A stretch of DNA of 64,000 bases from Allobrachymonas denitrificans DSM 15123. Its GTDB lineage: Bacteria > Pseudomonadota > Gammaproteobacteria > Burkholderiales > Burkholderiaceae_C. Made by a program: the position numbers and the translations under genes. Under the pieces are notes generated by a model that saw only the letters and a list, made by a program, of their open reading frames with translations, was not told the DNA's origin and searched no databases. The DNA lies in contig NZ_FOCW01000007.1 of the NCBI RefSeq assembly GCF_900110225.1, forward strand, positions 1-64,000, read 5' to 3'. Positions 40,979-52,500 of the stretch are shown piece after piece (within the stretch, counting starts at the first letter, position 1; each line of letters starts with the position of its first letter).

Positions 40979-41665
40979 TCAGGCAGCGGGCATGAGTCCC
41001 TGCTCGGCCATGGACAGGCTCTTGCCGCGTGCGACGATGATATGGTCCAGCACGCGGATGTCCAGCAGCGACAGTGCCTGCTGCAACTGGCGCGTGAGCG
41101 CGATGTCGGCACTGGAAGGCTGCACCTGCCCGCTGGGGTGGTTGTGCGCCAGCACCACACTGGCAGCGTGATGGTGCAGTGCGCGCAAGGCCACTTCGCG
41201 CGGGTAGACGCTGGTCTGGTTCAGCGTGCCGCGGAACAGCGTTTCCAGCTGGATCAGCTGGTGCTGGCTGTCGAGAAACAGCACGGCAAAGCATTCGTGC
41301 GGCAGATGGCCGAGATGCAGCTGCAGGTAGTTGGCAACCAGCGCCGGGTGGTTGAGCAGGGTGCGCTGCTGCAGCTGCTGTGCCATGGCCCGCCGCGCCA
41401 GCTCCATCACCGCCAGCAGCTCGGCGCGTTTGGCCGTGCCGCCCAGACCCTTGATCTGCCCCAGCGTGCGCGCATCGGCATGCAGCAGGCCCGCCAGCCC
41501 CTGGCAGGCATCCAGCACGTCCTGCGCCATTACCAGCACGTTGCGTCCTGCCGTGCCGGTGCGCAGCAGCAGGGCGAGCAGTTCCACATCGCCCAACGCT
41601 GCGGCGCCGTGCTGCAACAGGCGTTCACGCGGACGCGAGGTGTGCGGAAGATCGTGGAAGGCCAT
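40979..41665 (-). CDS. radC: RadC-family JAB1/MPN-domain protein
   Basis: This 228-residue protein carries the RadC metal-binding JAMM motif [20 protein letters not shown] and the preceding FPCA-like [20 protein letters not shown]. An N-terminal helix-hairpin-helix region is present ([19 protein letters not shown]). The family's role in DNA repair is disputed. It begins after an AT-rich stretch (41668-41700). Its surroundings here are housekeeping rather than a mobile island, so this looks like the chromosomal copy. Confidence 0.95.
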   Translation of the reverse strand: MAFHDLPHTSRPRERLLQHGAAALGDVELLALLLRTGTAGRNVLVMAQDVLDACQGLAGLLHADARTLGQIKGLGGTAKRAELLAVMELARRAMAQQLQQRTLLNHPALVANYLQLHLGHLPHECFAVLFLDSQHQLIQLETLFRGTLNQTSVYPREVALRALHHHAASVVLAHNHPSGQVQPSSADIALTRQLQQALSLLDIRVLDHIIVARGKSLSMAEQGLMPAA

Positions 41666-41800
41666 AAAAATCCATTTTTTAAATAAAAAGTATTATAAAT
41701 GGCGACATCAAGACTTGACCACGGACAGGCTGCAAAGCCCGCATGGTCCCGGTGCAACAGGCAGCCTCTTACAATAGCGCATCCAACTCCGGACCGGATC

Positions 41801-42270
41801 ATGACTGAAGCCACCAACACCGCAGCCCCGGGCACGCCCGTGGTGCAAGCCGATTCCTTTCTCACCCTGCATTACCGCCTGTCCGGCCCGCAGGGTGACG
41901 TCATCGACACCTTTCTCGAGCAGCCTGCCACGCTCTCGCTGGGCAATGGCGAGCTGTCGCCGGCCATCGAGCAGATGCTGATCGGCCTGCCCGAGGGCAC
42001 GCATACCACTTTCGAGCTGCCGGCCGGCGCGGCCTTTGGCGAGCGCAATCCGCAGATGCTGCAGTGGCTCAAGCGCAGCGTGCTCAAGGAAATGGGCGAC
42101 CCGGACGAGCAATATGCCGTGGGCGAAGTGGTGCAGTTTCCGACGCCCGATGCGCAAGGCCAGTTTGCCGGCACCGTCGCCGAGCTGGGCGAAGAGGCCA
42201 TCCTGTTCGATTTCAACCACCCGCTGGCGGGCCAGCCGGTCACCTTCGAGGTGCAGATCATTGGTGTGCT

Positions 42271-42274
<4 letters not shown>
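41801..42274 (+). CDS. slpA: FKBP-type peptidyl-prolyl cis-trans isomerase, SlpA-like
   Basis: This 157-residue cytoplasmic prolyl isomerase/chaperone has the FKBP core [20 protein letters not shown] and the inserted flap domain (about residues 75-135), with [19 protein letters not shown]. It ends [17 protein letters not shown], the family's signature. Its stop overlaps the ispH start as ATGA. The slpA-ispH pairing is widely conserved, perhaps because SlpA helps fold the iron-sulfur enzyme; that link is inference. Confidence 0.94.
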
Positions 42275-44615
<2,341 letters not shown>

Positions 44616-44642
44616 TCGCAGCAAAAAATGCGGCCTGCCTCT

Positions 44643-44671
44643 TTGCGGAGGCTGTCACTTGCATGTAAAAT
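44643..44671 (+). promoter_or_regulatory. Likely promoter for tRNA-Ser
   Basis: TTGCGG (44643-44648) and TAAAAT (44666-44671) are separated by 17 bases. Transcription would begin near 44678, about 38 bases before the mature tRNA. The pair lies between the serS stop and the tRNA, so the tRNA need not depend on serS transcription. Confidence 0.5.
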
Positions 44672-44715
44672 CGCCTGTTTCCTGCAGCATCCTTGCTGCG
44701 GAATGAACAGACCAC

Positions 44716-44807
44716 GGAGAGATGGCAGAGTGGTCGAATGCACCGGATTCGAAATCCGGCATACAGGTTCTCCTGTATCGAGGGTTCGAATCCCTCTCTC
44801 TCCGCCA
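44716..44807 (+). tRNA. tRNA-Ser (anticodon CGA)
   Basis: A 92-base class II tRNA with a 7-bp acceptor stem (GGAGAGA/TCTCTCC), discriminator G and an encoded CCA end. The anticodon loop TTCGAAA gives CGA, reading UCG. A long variable arm (ACAGG...CCTGT) is present as expected for serine tRNA, and the T-arm reads GGGTTCGAATCCC. It lies 100 bases after serS. Confidence 0.96.
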
Positions 44808-44823
44808 GATGGTCAAGAAAATC

Positions 44824-44857
44824 AAGCACTTGCAGCGTTTGCGGCAGGTGCTTTTTT
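44824..44857 (+). terminator. Terminator after tRNA-Ser
   Basis: A 10-bp stem (AAGCACTTGC / GCAGGTGCTT, one G-T pair) with a 10-nt loop ends in a run of T. It lies 17 bases after the tRNA and before the convergent pirin gene. Confidence 0.75.
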
Positions 44858-44865
44858 CTTGCGCC

Positions 44866-45771
44866 CTATCGGCTGGCCCGCAACCGCGCTCCATCCAGCG
44901 ATGGTATATCCAGCCTCCCCGCAGTGCTGCCGGGCCTGACGGTGCCAAACCGGCCACTGTCATTGATCCAGTCTGCCCGCGCCTGCTCGATTTCCTCCTG
45001 CGTGCGCGCCACAAAGTTCCACCAAAGCAGCACATCTTCCTCGAACGGCGTGCCGCCCACCAGCAGCACCTGCGCAGCGCCATGGCTTTGCAACTGCAGT
45101 TCATGGCGGCCGGGCTCGAAGTAGAGAAGCTCTCCGGTCCCCAGCTGCTCTCCTTGAACCGTGACTTCGCCACGCAAAACCAGCAGCCCGTACTCGAAGG
45201 CCGGATCAAGGGGCAGGGTAGCATGTGCCGCAGCTTCTGCCACCAGATCCACGCCAACCAGGGGGCTGTAGATGCGCGTAGGCGCCGTCTGCCCCAGCGC
45301 AGTGCCGGCCAGCACGGTGGCCAGAAAACCGCCGGTCGCCACCTGTGGCAGCTCGGGATAGTTCTCGAACGCCGGCTCGCAATGCCGCTGGCTGTCCGGC
45401 AGGGCGATCCAGAGTTGCGCCATGTGCAGGCGCGCGCCGTTGGCGGCGCTGTCTTCGGTGTGGGCCACGCCACGTCCGGCGGTCATCAGGTTGACCTGAC
45501 CGGGACGGATGGTCTGTTCAACGCCGAGGGAGTCGCGGTGAATGATTTCGCCTTCGATCATCCAGGTGAAGGTCTGCAGGCCGATATGCGGGTGCGCGCC
45601 CACATGCATGCCATCGTCCGGTCCGAGTTGCACCGGGCCTGCATGGTCCAGAAAGCACCAGGCGCCGATCATGCGCTTGCGCGCGGTGGGCAGGGCACGC
45701 CGGATTTCCATGCCTTCGCCCAGCATGGCGCTGCGTGCAGGAAAACGTTGCGAATGGGACGGTGCAACCAT
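44866..45771 (-). CDS. Pirin-family protein
   Basis: This 301-residue bicupin has an N-terminal pirin domain with the metal-binding histidines in GMHVGAHPHIGLQTFTWMIE and a second His/Glu set (GRGVAHTEDS, HMAQLWIALP). The C-terminal cupin has YGLLVLRGEVTVQGEQLG. Some bacterial pirins act as quercetin dioxygenases or bind metabolic enzymes, so no substrate is assigned. The start at 45771 (MVAPSHSQRF) is favoured because AGGAG lies 6-7 bases upstream; an ATG at 45792 would add seven residues. Confidence 0.92.
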   Translation of the reverse strand: MVAPSHSQRFPARSAMLGEGMEIRRALPTARKRMIGAWCFLDHAGPVQLGPDDGMHVGAHPHIGLQTFTWMIEGEIIHRDSLGVEQTIRPGQVNLMTAGRGVAHTEDSAANGARLHMAQLWIALPDSQRHCEPAFENYPELPQVATGGFLATVLAGTALGQTAPTRIYSPLVGVDLVAEAAAHATLPLDPAFEYGLLVLRGEVTVQGEQLGTGELLYFEPGRHELQLQSHGAAQVLLVGGTPFEEDVLLWWNFVARTQEEIEQARADWINDSGRFGTVRPGSTAGRLDIPSLDGARLRASR

Positions 45772-45874
45772 GACATGCTCCTGTTCTTGCATCAGATTCC
45801 GACTTTAGCGGGATCGCCCCGAACACGTGGGACTGGAACGCTATCCACGCCTTGGGGGCAGGGCCTGTGGCAGC

Positions 45875-46606
45875 TCAGTACAGCGTTTCCACATCGCAAT
45901 CCAGCATATAGCCTGATCCGCGCTCCGTCACGATGAACCTCGGATGCGCAGGGTCTTCCTCCAGCTTCAGCCGCAGGCGCCGGATCTGCACATCGATGGT
46001 GCGGTCGTACACCTCGGCCTCATGCAGTCGCGACATGGACAGCAGCTGGTCGCGCGACATCACGCGGCGCGGCGCCTGGCACAGGGCGCTCAGCAGGCTG
46101 ATCTCGCCGTTGGACAAATCCACGTAGCTGCCATCGGGCGTCTTGAGCCGGCGCGTGCGCAGGTTCAGTTCCCAGCCGGCAAAGCGGAAGGCGCGGCGGG
46201 CGCTGTCCCGTTGCGGCAACGTGGCCTGCACCTGGTAGCGGCGCAGCACGGCACGCACGCGCGCCAGCAGTTCGCGCGGGCTGAAGGGCTTGGTCACATA
46301 GTCGTCCGCGCCCAGTTCCAGGCCCATCACGCGATCGGCCTCTTCGGTGCGACCAGTGAGCAGGATGATGGGCACGGTGGCGCGTGCGCGCAACTGGCGC
46401 GCCAGATCCAGGCCGTCTTCGCCCGGCATCTTCAGATCGAGCAGCACCAGGTCGATCGCCTGATTGTCGAAGCAGGCTATCATTTCGCGACCGGAACTGC
46501 AGGGCGTGGCGCGCAACTCGTTTTCCTGCAGGTAGTCGCAGACCATGTCACGCACATCCGGATCGTCGTCGACGACCAATACATGGGGCTGGTTCAGGGG
46601 AGACAT
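45875..46606 (-). CDS. OmpR-family two-component response regulator
   Basis: This 243-residue regulator has a receiver domain (residues about 8-120; acidic DDD near residue 14, phospho-acceptor Asp57 in LVLLDLKMPG, Lys in YVTKPFSPRELLARV). A C-terminal winged helix follows, with SNGEISLLSALCQAPRRVMS and TIDVQIRRLRLKLEEDP. It resembles OmpR-like regulators. The partner is almost surely the divergent hybrid kinase: the two ATGs overlap in the single tetramer CATG at 46604-46607, so both promoters must lie inside the coding sequence of the other gene. Confidence 0.95.
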   Translation of the reverse strand: MSPLNQPHVLVVDDDPDVRDMVCDYLQENELRATPCSSGREMIACFDNQAIDLVLLDLKMPGEDGLDLARQLRARATVPIILLTGRTEEADRVMGLELGADDYVTKPFSPRELLARVRAVLRRYQVQATLPQRDSARRAFRFAGWELNLRTRRLKTPDGSYVDLSNGEISLLSALCQAPRRVMSRDQLLSMSRLHEAEVYDRTIDVQIRRLRLKLEEDPAHPRFIVTERGSGYMLDCDVETLY

Positions 46607-46613
46607 GCTTGCG

Positions 46614-48806
46614 ATGGTAACGGAGAAAAAGCCGCCCCGGCGCCCGCTCTCCATGTCGGCCTTCCTGTCCAGCGGCAGGATGGCCTGGGTCGCCCTGTTG
46701 CTGGTGTGGGTGATGCTGGCCGTGCTGACGGCTTCGGCACTGTGGGTGATGCGTGTTTCCACCCTGCGCGACCAGCAGCGCGCGCTGCACACCTTGGCCG
46801 TGGTGGTTTCCGACGAACTGGAGCGCGGGCTGGATGGCGTGGACGAAGGCCTGACGGCCATTGCCAATGCCATCGAGGAAGACGGCATGCCGGACGATGC
46901 AGCAGAGGCCTCGGCCCGATTGCGCCGGCGCGTGGAATTGATGCCGATGGCACAGACGCTGTGGCTGCTCGATCCGCAGGGGCGGGGCGTGACGCGCTCC
47001 GATGCCATCGGCTTTCCTCCGGTCGACGGATTTGCGCCTCCGCTTAAGGCGAATGCCGTCGAGAGCCTCTCGTTCAGCCGGCCCTTTGCCGATCCGTCCG
47101 CTGCCCGTCCGCTGGTGGCGATTGCCTTGCCGATGGAAACCGCCCGCTATGGTTGGGTGGTGGCCGGTGTGCCGGCCGATGTGCTACTGGGGGCTTTCCA
47201 GAGCGCGTTGCCGGAGGACGAGGCGGAAATGCGGGTGTCGCGCAGCGATGGCACCTTGCTGGCATCGACCGATGGATCGCCCCTGTCCCGGCATGTGCAT
47301 CTGGCCGAGCATGTGCTGATCGAGGGCTATGGCCTGCAGGTGGATCTGTTTCGCAGTCGGGATGTGGTGTTGCACGACTGGCGGGCATCCGCGCAGATGG
47401 CTGCGGTTCTGCTGGTGTTGCTGGCTGCCGTGATGGCCGCAGCACTGTGGATTCTGCAGCGGGCGCAGCGCCGGCATGAGCAGGCGCAGCAGGCCCTGCG
47501 GCTGCAGCAGGCGCGGGGCGAGCGGCTGGAAGCACTGGGGCGCATGGCGGGCGAAGTGGCGCATGACTTCAACAACGTGCTGGGCGCGATTGCCGGCTAT
47601 GGGGAAATGGCGCTGGACAAGGCCGAGCCCGGCAGTGCCCAGGCGCGCCAGCTGGACCGCCTGATCGGGGCAACCGCCCGGGGGCGTGCGCTGACCGAGC
47701 GCATTCTGGCCTTCAGCCGTGGCGGTGCGCGGCGTTCGGTGGTATTTGTGCTGCAGACGGTGGTGGAAGAAGTCCTGGAACATGTGCGCAGCCTGAAGCA
47801 GCCGGGCATCCGGCTCGATGTGCAACTGGCCGCCCCGGAGGGAAGGGTACGCGGTGACCCGGCGCAGGCCTATCAGGCCGTGCTGAACCTGTGCGTGAAT
47901 GCCCTGCAGGCCATGCCTGAAGGGGGGGTGTTGCAGGTGAGTCTGGGGCAGGAACGGGTGGATGCCGAGCAGGTGCTGTCGCACAGCCGCCTGTCAGCGG
48001 GCGAGTGGTTGCGTCTTGTGGTGGCGGACGAGGGCAGGGGTATCGATCCGGTGTCGATGGAGCACTTGCTGGAGCCCTTCTACACCACGCGGGCAGGAGA
48101 GGGCGGAACCGGCCTGGGGCTGGCTGTGGTGCATGGGGCCGTGGTGGAGTTGCATGGCGCCATCGATGTACAGAGTCAGCCAGGTGAGGGCGCGCGGTTT
48201 GCGCTGTGGCTGCCGGTTTGTGCGCCAGTGCAGGAGCAACATCGGGCGCAGCCTTGGAAGCCGGGGCAGGAGCGAGGGCAGGAACAGGGGCAGGATTCAC
48301 CATCTAGCCAGGAATTCGGGCAAGGGAGGCTACCGCCTGCGGCAGGAGATTCGCTCCACAGCGCTCTCCCGTCTCTCGAACCAGAGTCCGGGCCTGATCG
48401 TGACCAGGGCAAGACCTGGGGCAGGGTGCCCGCCCGCGTGCTGGTGCTGGACGACGAACCGGAACTGGCCGCCTTGACAGCCACAACGTTGAAATCGCTG
48501 GGCCTGGACGCGACAGCCGAAACACGGCCGCTGCGCGCCTTCGACATGCTGCAGACGCAACCCTCCCATTTCGCTGCCCTGATCACCGATGAGCGCATGC
48601 CGGAACTGACAGGCACAGAACTGGTTCTGCGGCTGCGCGAGGCAGGTGGGGCACTGGAGCAGCTTCCGGTGATTCTGCTCACTGGCCAGGGCGGTCCCAT
48701 GCTGGCAGCGCGCGCGGCGGAACTGGGCATACGGCACATACTGCGCAAGCCACTGGAGCGTCAGGAGCTGGCTGACGCGCTCAGCAGCCTTCTGCAGAAG
48801 CCCTGA
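46614..48806 (+). CDS. Hybrid sensor histidine kinase with C-terminal receiver
   Basis: This 730-residue inner-membrane kinase has a membrane segment at about residues 25-46, a periplasmic sensor of about 220 residues and a second segment near 265-285. The HisKA domain follows with His317 in GEVAHDFNN, then the HATPase (NALQAMPEGG, DEGRGID, GGTGLGLAVVHG). A Gln/Gly-rich linker leads to a receiver with Asp659 in LITDERMPELTG. The H-box resembles the NtrB-type HDFNN class. The start is uncertain: ATG 46614 has GGGGAG 11 bases upstream, whereas ATG 46605 would leave only 2. The regulator gene is divergent. The signal sensed is unknown. Confidence 0.92.
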   Translation: MVTEKKPPRRPLSMSAFLSSGRMAWVALLLVWVMLAVLTASALWVMRVSTLRDQQRALHTLAVVVSDELERGLDGVDEGLTAIANAIEEDGMPDDAAEASARLRRRVELMPMAQTLWLLDPQGRGVTRSDAIGFPPVDGFAPPLKANAVESLSFSRPFADPSAARPLVAIALPMETARYGWVVAGVPADVLLGAFQSALPEDEAEMRVSRSDGTLLASTDGSPLSRHVHLAEHVLIEGYGLQVDLFRSRDVVLHDWRASAQMAAVLLVLLAAVMAAALWILQRAQRRHEQAQQALRLQQARGERLEALGRMAGEVAHDFNNVLGAIAGYGEMALDKAEPGSAQARQLDRLIGATARGRALTERILAFSRGGARRSVVFVLQTVVEEVLEHVRSLKQPGIRLDVQLAAPEGRVRGDPAQAYQAVLNLCVNALQAMPEGGVLQVSLGQERVDAEQVLSHSRLSAGEWLRLVVADEGRGIDPVSMEHLLEPFYTTRAGEGGTGLGLAVVHGAVVELHGAIDVQSQPGEGARFALWLPVCAPVQEQHRAQPWKPGQERGQEQGQDSPSSQEFGQGRLPPAAGDSLHSALPSLEPESGPDRDQGKTWGRVPARVLVLDDEPELAALTATTLKSLGLDATAETRPLRAFDMLQTQPSHFAALITDERMPELTGTELVLRLREAGGALEQLPVILLTGQGGPMLAARAAELGIRHILRKPLERQELADALSSLLQKP

Positions 48807-48955
48807 CGCCAGTAAGGCATGGGCCGCTGCCCCCCGGTGCTCCCGCTGCATTGCAATTGCAACAGCCGGGCCCCCGCTTTGTCATGCAAGCCATCGGCTG
48901 CGCGCGCAAGATTGGATCCCAGAAGTTTTCCTGTTTTTCACCGAGGAGTTTTCTG

Positions 48956-49465
48956 ATGAGCATCCCGCGCCAAGCTTCCGTTTCCACCCTGTTTGCTGCC
49001 TGCCTGCTGGCTGGCGGTGTTGCCATGGCTGCACCGGCTACCCCTGCCGCCAAGGCCAGTGCTCCGCCCAAGGCGGCTGCAGTGGCTGTCAAACCGGCTC
49101 CGGCGGTAACCGTCGGCAAGCTGGCGGCCAAGCCTGCGTCGGCCAGCACCGCGGTCAAACCCGCTCCGATGAAGCCGGTGACGGCTGCGACACCGGCCAA
49201 GCCGGCTGTTCCCGCCACCCCGGCAAAACCCGGCGTGGCTCCTGCCAAGCCGGCCACGCCTGCCGTTCCGGCCGTGCCTGCCAAGGCCGCTTCGGGCGCC
49301 GGTCTGGGTGGTACGCAAGTGTGGGTGAACACGGCTGCCAAGGTCTACCACTGCCCCGGCACCAAGTACTTCGGCAAGACGAAGAAGGGCCAGTACATGA
49401 GCGAGGCCGCTGCCCGCGGCGCCGGCAACCGTGCTGACCGAGGTGCGGCCTGCGCAACCAGATAA
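48956..49465 (+). CDS. Secreted Ala-Lys-Pro-rich protein with conserved C-terminal motif
   Basis: This 169-residue protein has a signal peptide (LFAACLLAGGVAMAAP), then about 80 residues of low-complexity Ala/Lys/Pro/Val repeats (AKPA, TPAKP), and a compact C-terminus with VWVNTAAKVYHCPGTKYFGK and GQYMSEAAARGAG. That C-terminal pattern (V-W-V-N...Y-H-C-P-G...Y-G-x-T-K-x-G-x-Y-M-x-E) recurs in small secreted proteobacterial proteins of unknown function. The basic Pro-rich part could bind cell wall or nucleic acid. A good GAGGAG site lies upstream. It precedes the polyamino-acid synthetase, separated by a terminator. Confidence 0.82.
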   Translation: MSIPRQASVSTLFAACLLAGGVAMAAPATPAAKASAPPKAAAVAVKPAPAVTVGKLAAKPASASTAVKPAPMKPVTAATPAKPAVPATPAKPGVAPAKPATPAVPAVPAKAASGAGLGGTQVWVNTAAKVYHCPGTKYFGKTKKGQYMSEAAARGAGNRADRGAACATR

Positions 49466-49489
49466 GCCCCTGAAAGACGCATTGCATTT

Positions 49490-49542
49490 GCCGGGCCATC
49501 GGGCCGGTGGTGAACAGCCACCGGTGCCGCCCCGGCTTTTTT
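49490..49542 (+). terminator. Probable terminator after the secreted protein
   Basis: An imperfect long hairpin (GCCGGG...CCGGTGG / CCACCGG...CCCGGC) with an internal loop ends in TTTTTT. It lies 25 bases after the stop and 40 bases before the synthetase ATG. Confidence 0.6.
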
Positions 49543-49582
49543 GCGCGCCTGCAGCTGAGCAGACGTGCCGGAAGAGTGACCC

Positions 49583-52500
49583 ATGTCGGAATCAGAAAGA
49601 GACCATGTGCTGCGCGGCCCCGCATTGCCCGAGCTGCTGCGCGAGGAGATCCTGGCGGATGTGTTCGAGGCGACCGCCCGGCGCGTGCCGCAGCGCATCG
49701 CGCTCGTGGCGGGAGAACGGCAGCTGAGCTATGCTGAACTGGACGCCGCTGCGGATGCCGTGGCGCACCGCCTGCTGCAGGCCGGCATCCGGGCGGGCGA
49801 CATGGTCGGCCTGTGGCTGCCGCGCGGCATCGACCTGCTGGTGCTGCAGCTTGCCATTGCCAAGACGGGCGCAGCCTGGCTGCCCTTCGATGCCGAAGTG
49901 CCGGTGGAACGCATTGCCATCTGTCTGGAAGATGCCCAGGCCCGTGCGCTGCTGATCGATGCCCACCACGGCGAGCCCGTGCGGCAGCAGCCCGGCATCA
50001 CAGCCCGCATCCTGACGGCGCAGGAACTGTTGCAAGCCCTGCCGGAGGGCACCGTGCTGCAGCGGCGCGAAGGCACATCGCCCGACTACACGGCCTACGT
50101 GATCTACACCAGCGGCTCCACAGGAAAGCCCAAGGGCATCGCCATCACGCAGCGCAGCATCTGCCATTTCCTGCGCAGCGAAAATGCGCGGCTGGGCATC
50201 CGGGAGGATGACAAGGTCTACCAGGGTTTTTCGGTGGCCTTCGACATGTCCTTCGAGGAAATCTGGATCAGCTATCTGGCAGGCGCCACGCTGTGGATTG
50301 CCCCCAAGGAGATCGCAGGGGATCCCGAAGCGCTGCCGCGTGCGCTGATCGAGAACGACATCACCGTGCTGCATGCCGTGCCGACGCTGCTGGCGCTGTT
50401 CGCGCAGGACGTGCCCAATTTGCGCATCATCAATCTGGGCGGCGAGATGTGTCCGCAAACGCTGGTGGAACGCTGGGCGCATGGGCGGCAGATGTTCAAC
50501 ACCTACGGACCGACCGAGGCCACCGTTTCGGCCTCGCTGGCCGAACTCCGTCCCGGTGAACCGGTCACCATTGGCGAAGCCCTGCCCAACTACGGTCTGC
50601 TGGTGATCGAGGTGATCGAGGTGATCGATCCCGACGCCATCGTCGATGGTCAGGTCCCGCCACTGAAGCTCCTGCCGTTCGGCGAGACCGGCGAACTGTG
50701 CATCACCGGCCGCGGAGTGGCCGCCGGCTACCTCGGTCGTCCCGAGCTGACTGCCGAGAAATTCCTGCCCAACCCCTGGGCCCGCAATCCGCAGGAGGCG
50801 CGCCTCTACCGCACCGGCGATCTGGCCCGCGTGGAAGAGCAGGGCGGCCGCTTGCAGATGCAGTGCCTGGGCCGCGCGGATGACCAGATCAAGATTCGCG
50901 GCTTTCGCGTGGAGCTGGGCGAAATCGAGGCGGTGCTGGCAAGACAGCCCGGCGTCGGGACCACCGCTGTGGTGCTGCTCAATGACGAGGGCATCGACCA
51001 ATTGGTGGCCTTCTACGTGCCATCCGGCACCGAAACGCCCAGCGGCACGGCGCTGCGCAATGGCCTGGCGGATGTGTTGCCGCCCTACATGGTGCCGGCC
51101 CGCTTCGAGGCCCTGCCTGCTATGCCGCGCCTGTCTAGCGGCAAGATCGACCGCAAGGTGCTCAAGGCGCAGCCTCTGGCAGCCGCGGCTCCTGCCGAGG
51201 GTAGCGACCAGCCGGAAACGCCCGCAGAGCAGGCGCTGTTTGCCCAGCTCGAAAAGCTGTTCCCCGGCCAGCCGCTGCGCCGCGACATGGATTTTTTTGC
51301 TGATCTCGGCGGTCACTCGCTGTTCGCGGCGCGGCTGGTTTCGCTATTGCGGCAGGATGTGCGTCTGGCGCAGACAACCGTGGCCGACATCTATCAGCAC
51401 CGCCGTATCGGCCTGATCGCCGAGGCGCTGCAGTTGCACCTTGCGGAACCTGCCAGCCAGACAGCGGAACGCCCGTTTCTCATCCACAGCGCCTGGCGCC
51501 GCTGGCGTTGCGGCCTGGCGCAGGGGCTGGCCATCCCGTTTCTGGTACTGCTCAAGATGGCGCAATGGCTGGCGCCATTCTTTGCCTACCATTTCTATAC
51601 CGGCGATCCGGGCGACTCGATCTGGCGCGCCATCGCCATGTCGGTGTGGGCCTTCCTGATCACCACCCTGGCCGAGTTCGTGCTGGCCTGGGCCGGCAAG
51701 TGGCTGATTGCCGGTCGTCTCCAGCCCGGCAGCTACCCGTTGTGGGGCTGGACCTACTACCGCTGGTGGCTGGCCGACCGTCTGACCGAAGCCGTTCCCA
51801 CCTACATGATCAACGGCTCGCCGCTTTACGCCTGGTGGCTGCGACTGCTGGGAGCGAAGGTGGGGGCAGAGGTCAATCTCGGCTCGGTCACCCTGCGCGT
51901 GCCGGAGCTGGTGGAAATCGGCGACGGGGCCAGCATCGGCAATGCCGTCAATCTGGAAAATGCCCGCGTTGAAGGCGGCATGCTGCATCTGGGCGCCATC
52001 ACCATCGGGCCGGAGGCCTGTGTGGGCTCCTACGTGGTGATCGAGGGTGACACCCGCATTGGCGCCTATGGTCATCTGGAAGGGCAATCCGCGCTCGGCC
52101 GTGGGCAGCAGGTGCCGCCCCGCAAGGTCTGGCACGGCTCTCCCGCGCGTGAACGGGGGGATTTCGACCCGGCAACCCTGCCAGCGCGCCAACCAGTCAG
52201 TGCCGCGCGCAAGTGGCTGGAAAATGGCTTCTTCGTGCTGGGCTCGCTGGCGATGGCCGTGCTGTTCTTCCTGCCGGTATTTCCCACTTTCCTGCTGATC
52301 GACGTGCTGGATATTGACGAAATCGCCATCCAGCCCCTGTTCGACGCCGGTGCCATCAACGACTGGGAAGCCTTCGGCCTGCGCCTACTCAAGTTCTTCC
52401 TGCTGGCCTTGCCAGCCAGCCTCGTGTTCATTCTTGCGACGGTACTGATCGCGGCGGGCATCCGCTGGCTGTTCCTGCCGAAAATGCGCGAAGGCACCTG

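Noticed and set aside
40979..41665. radC as a marker of a mobile or defence island
   Set aside because: Flanking genes are ordinary housekeeping genes with the same base composition, and no phage or plasmid genes are nearby.
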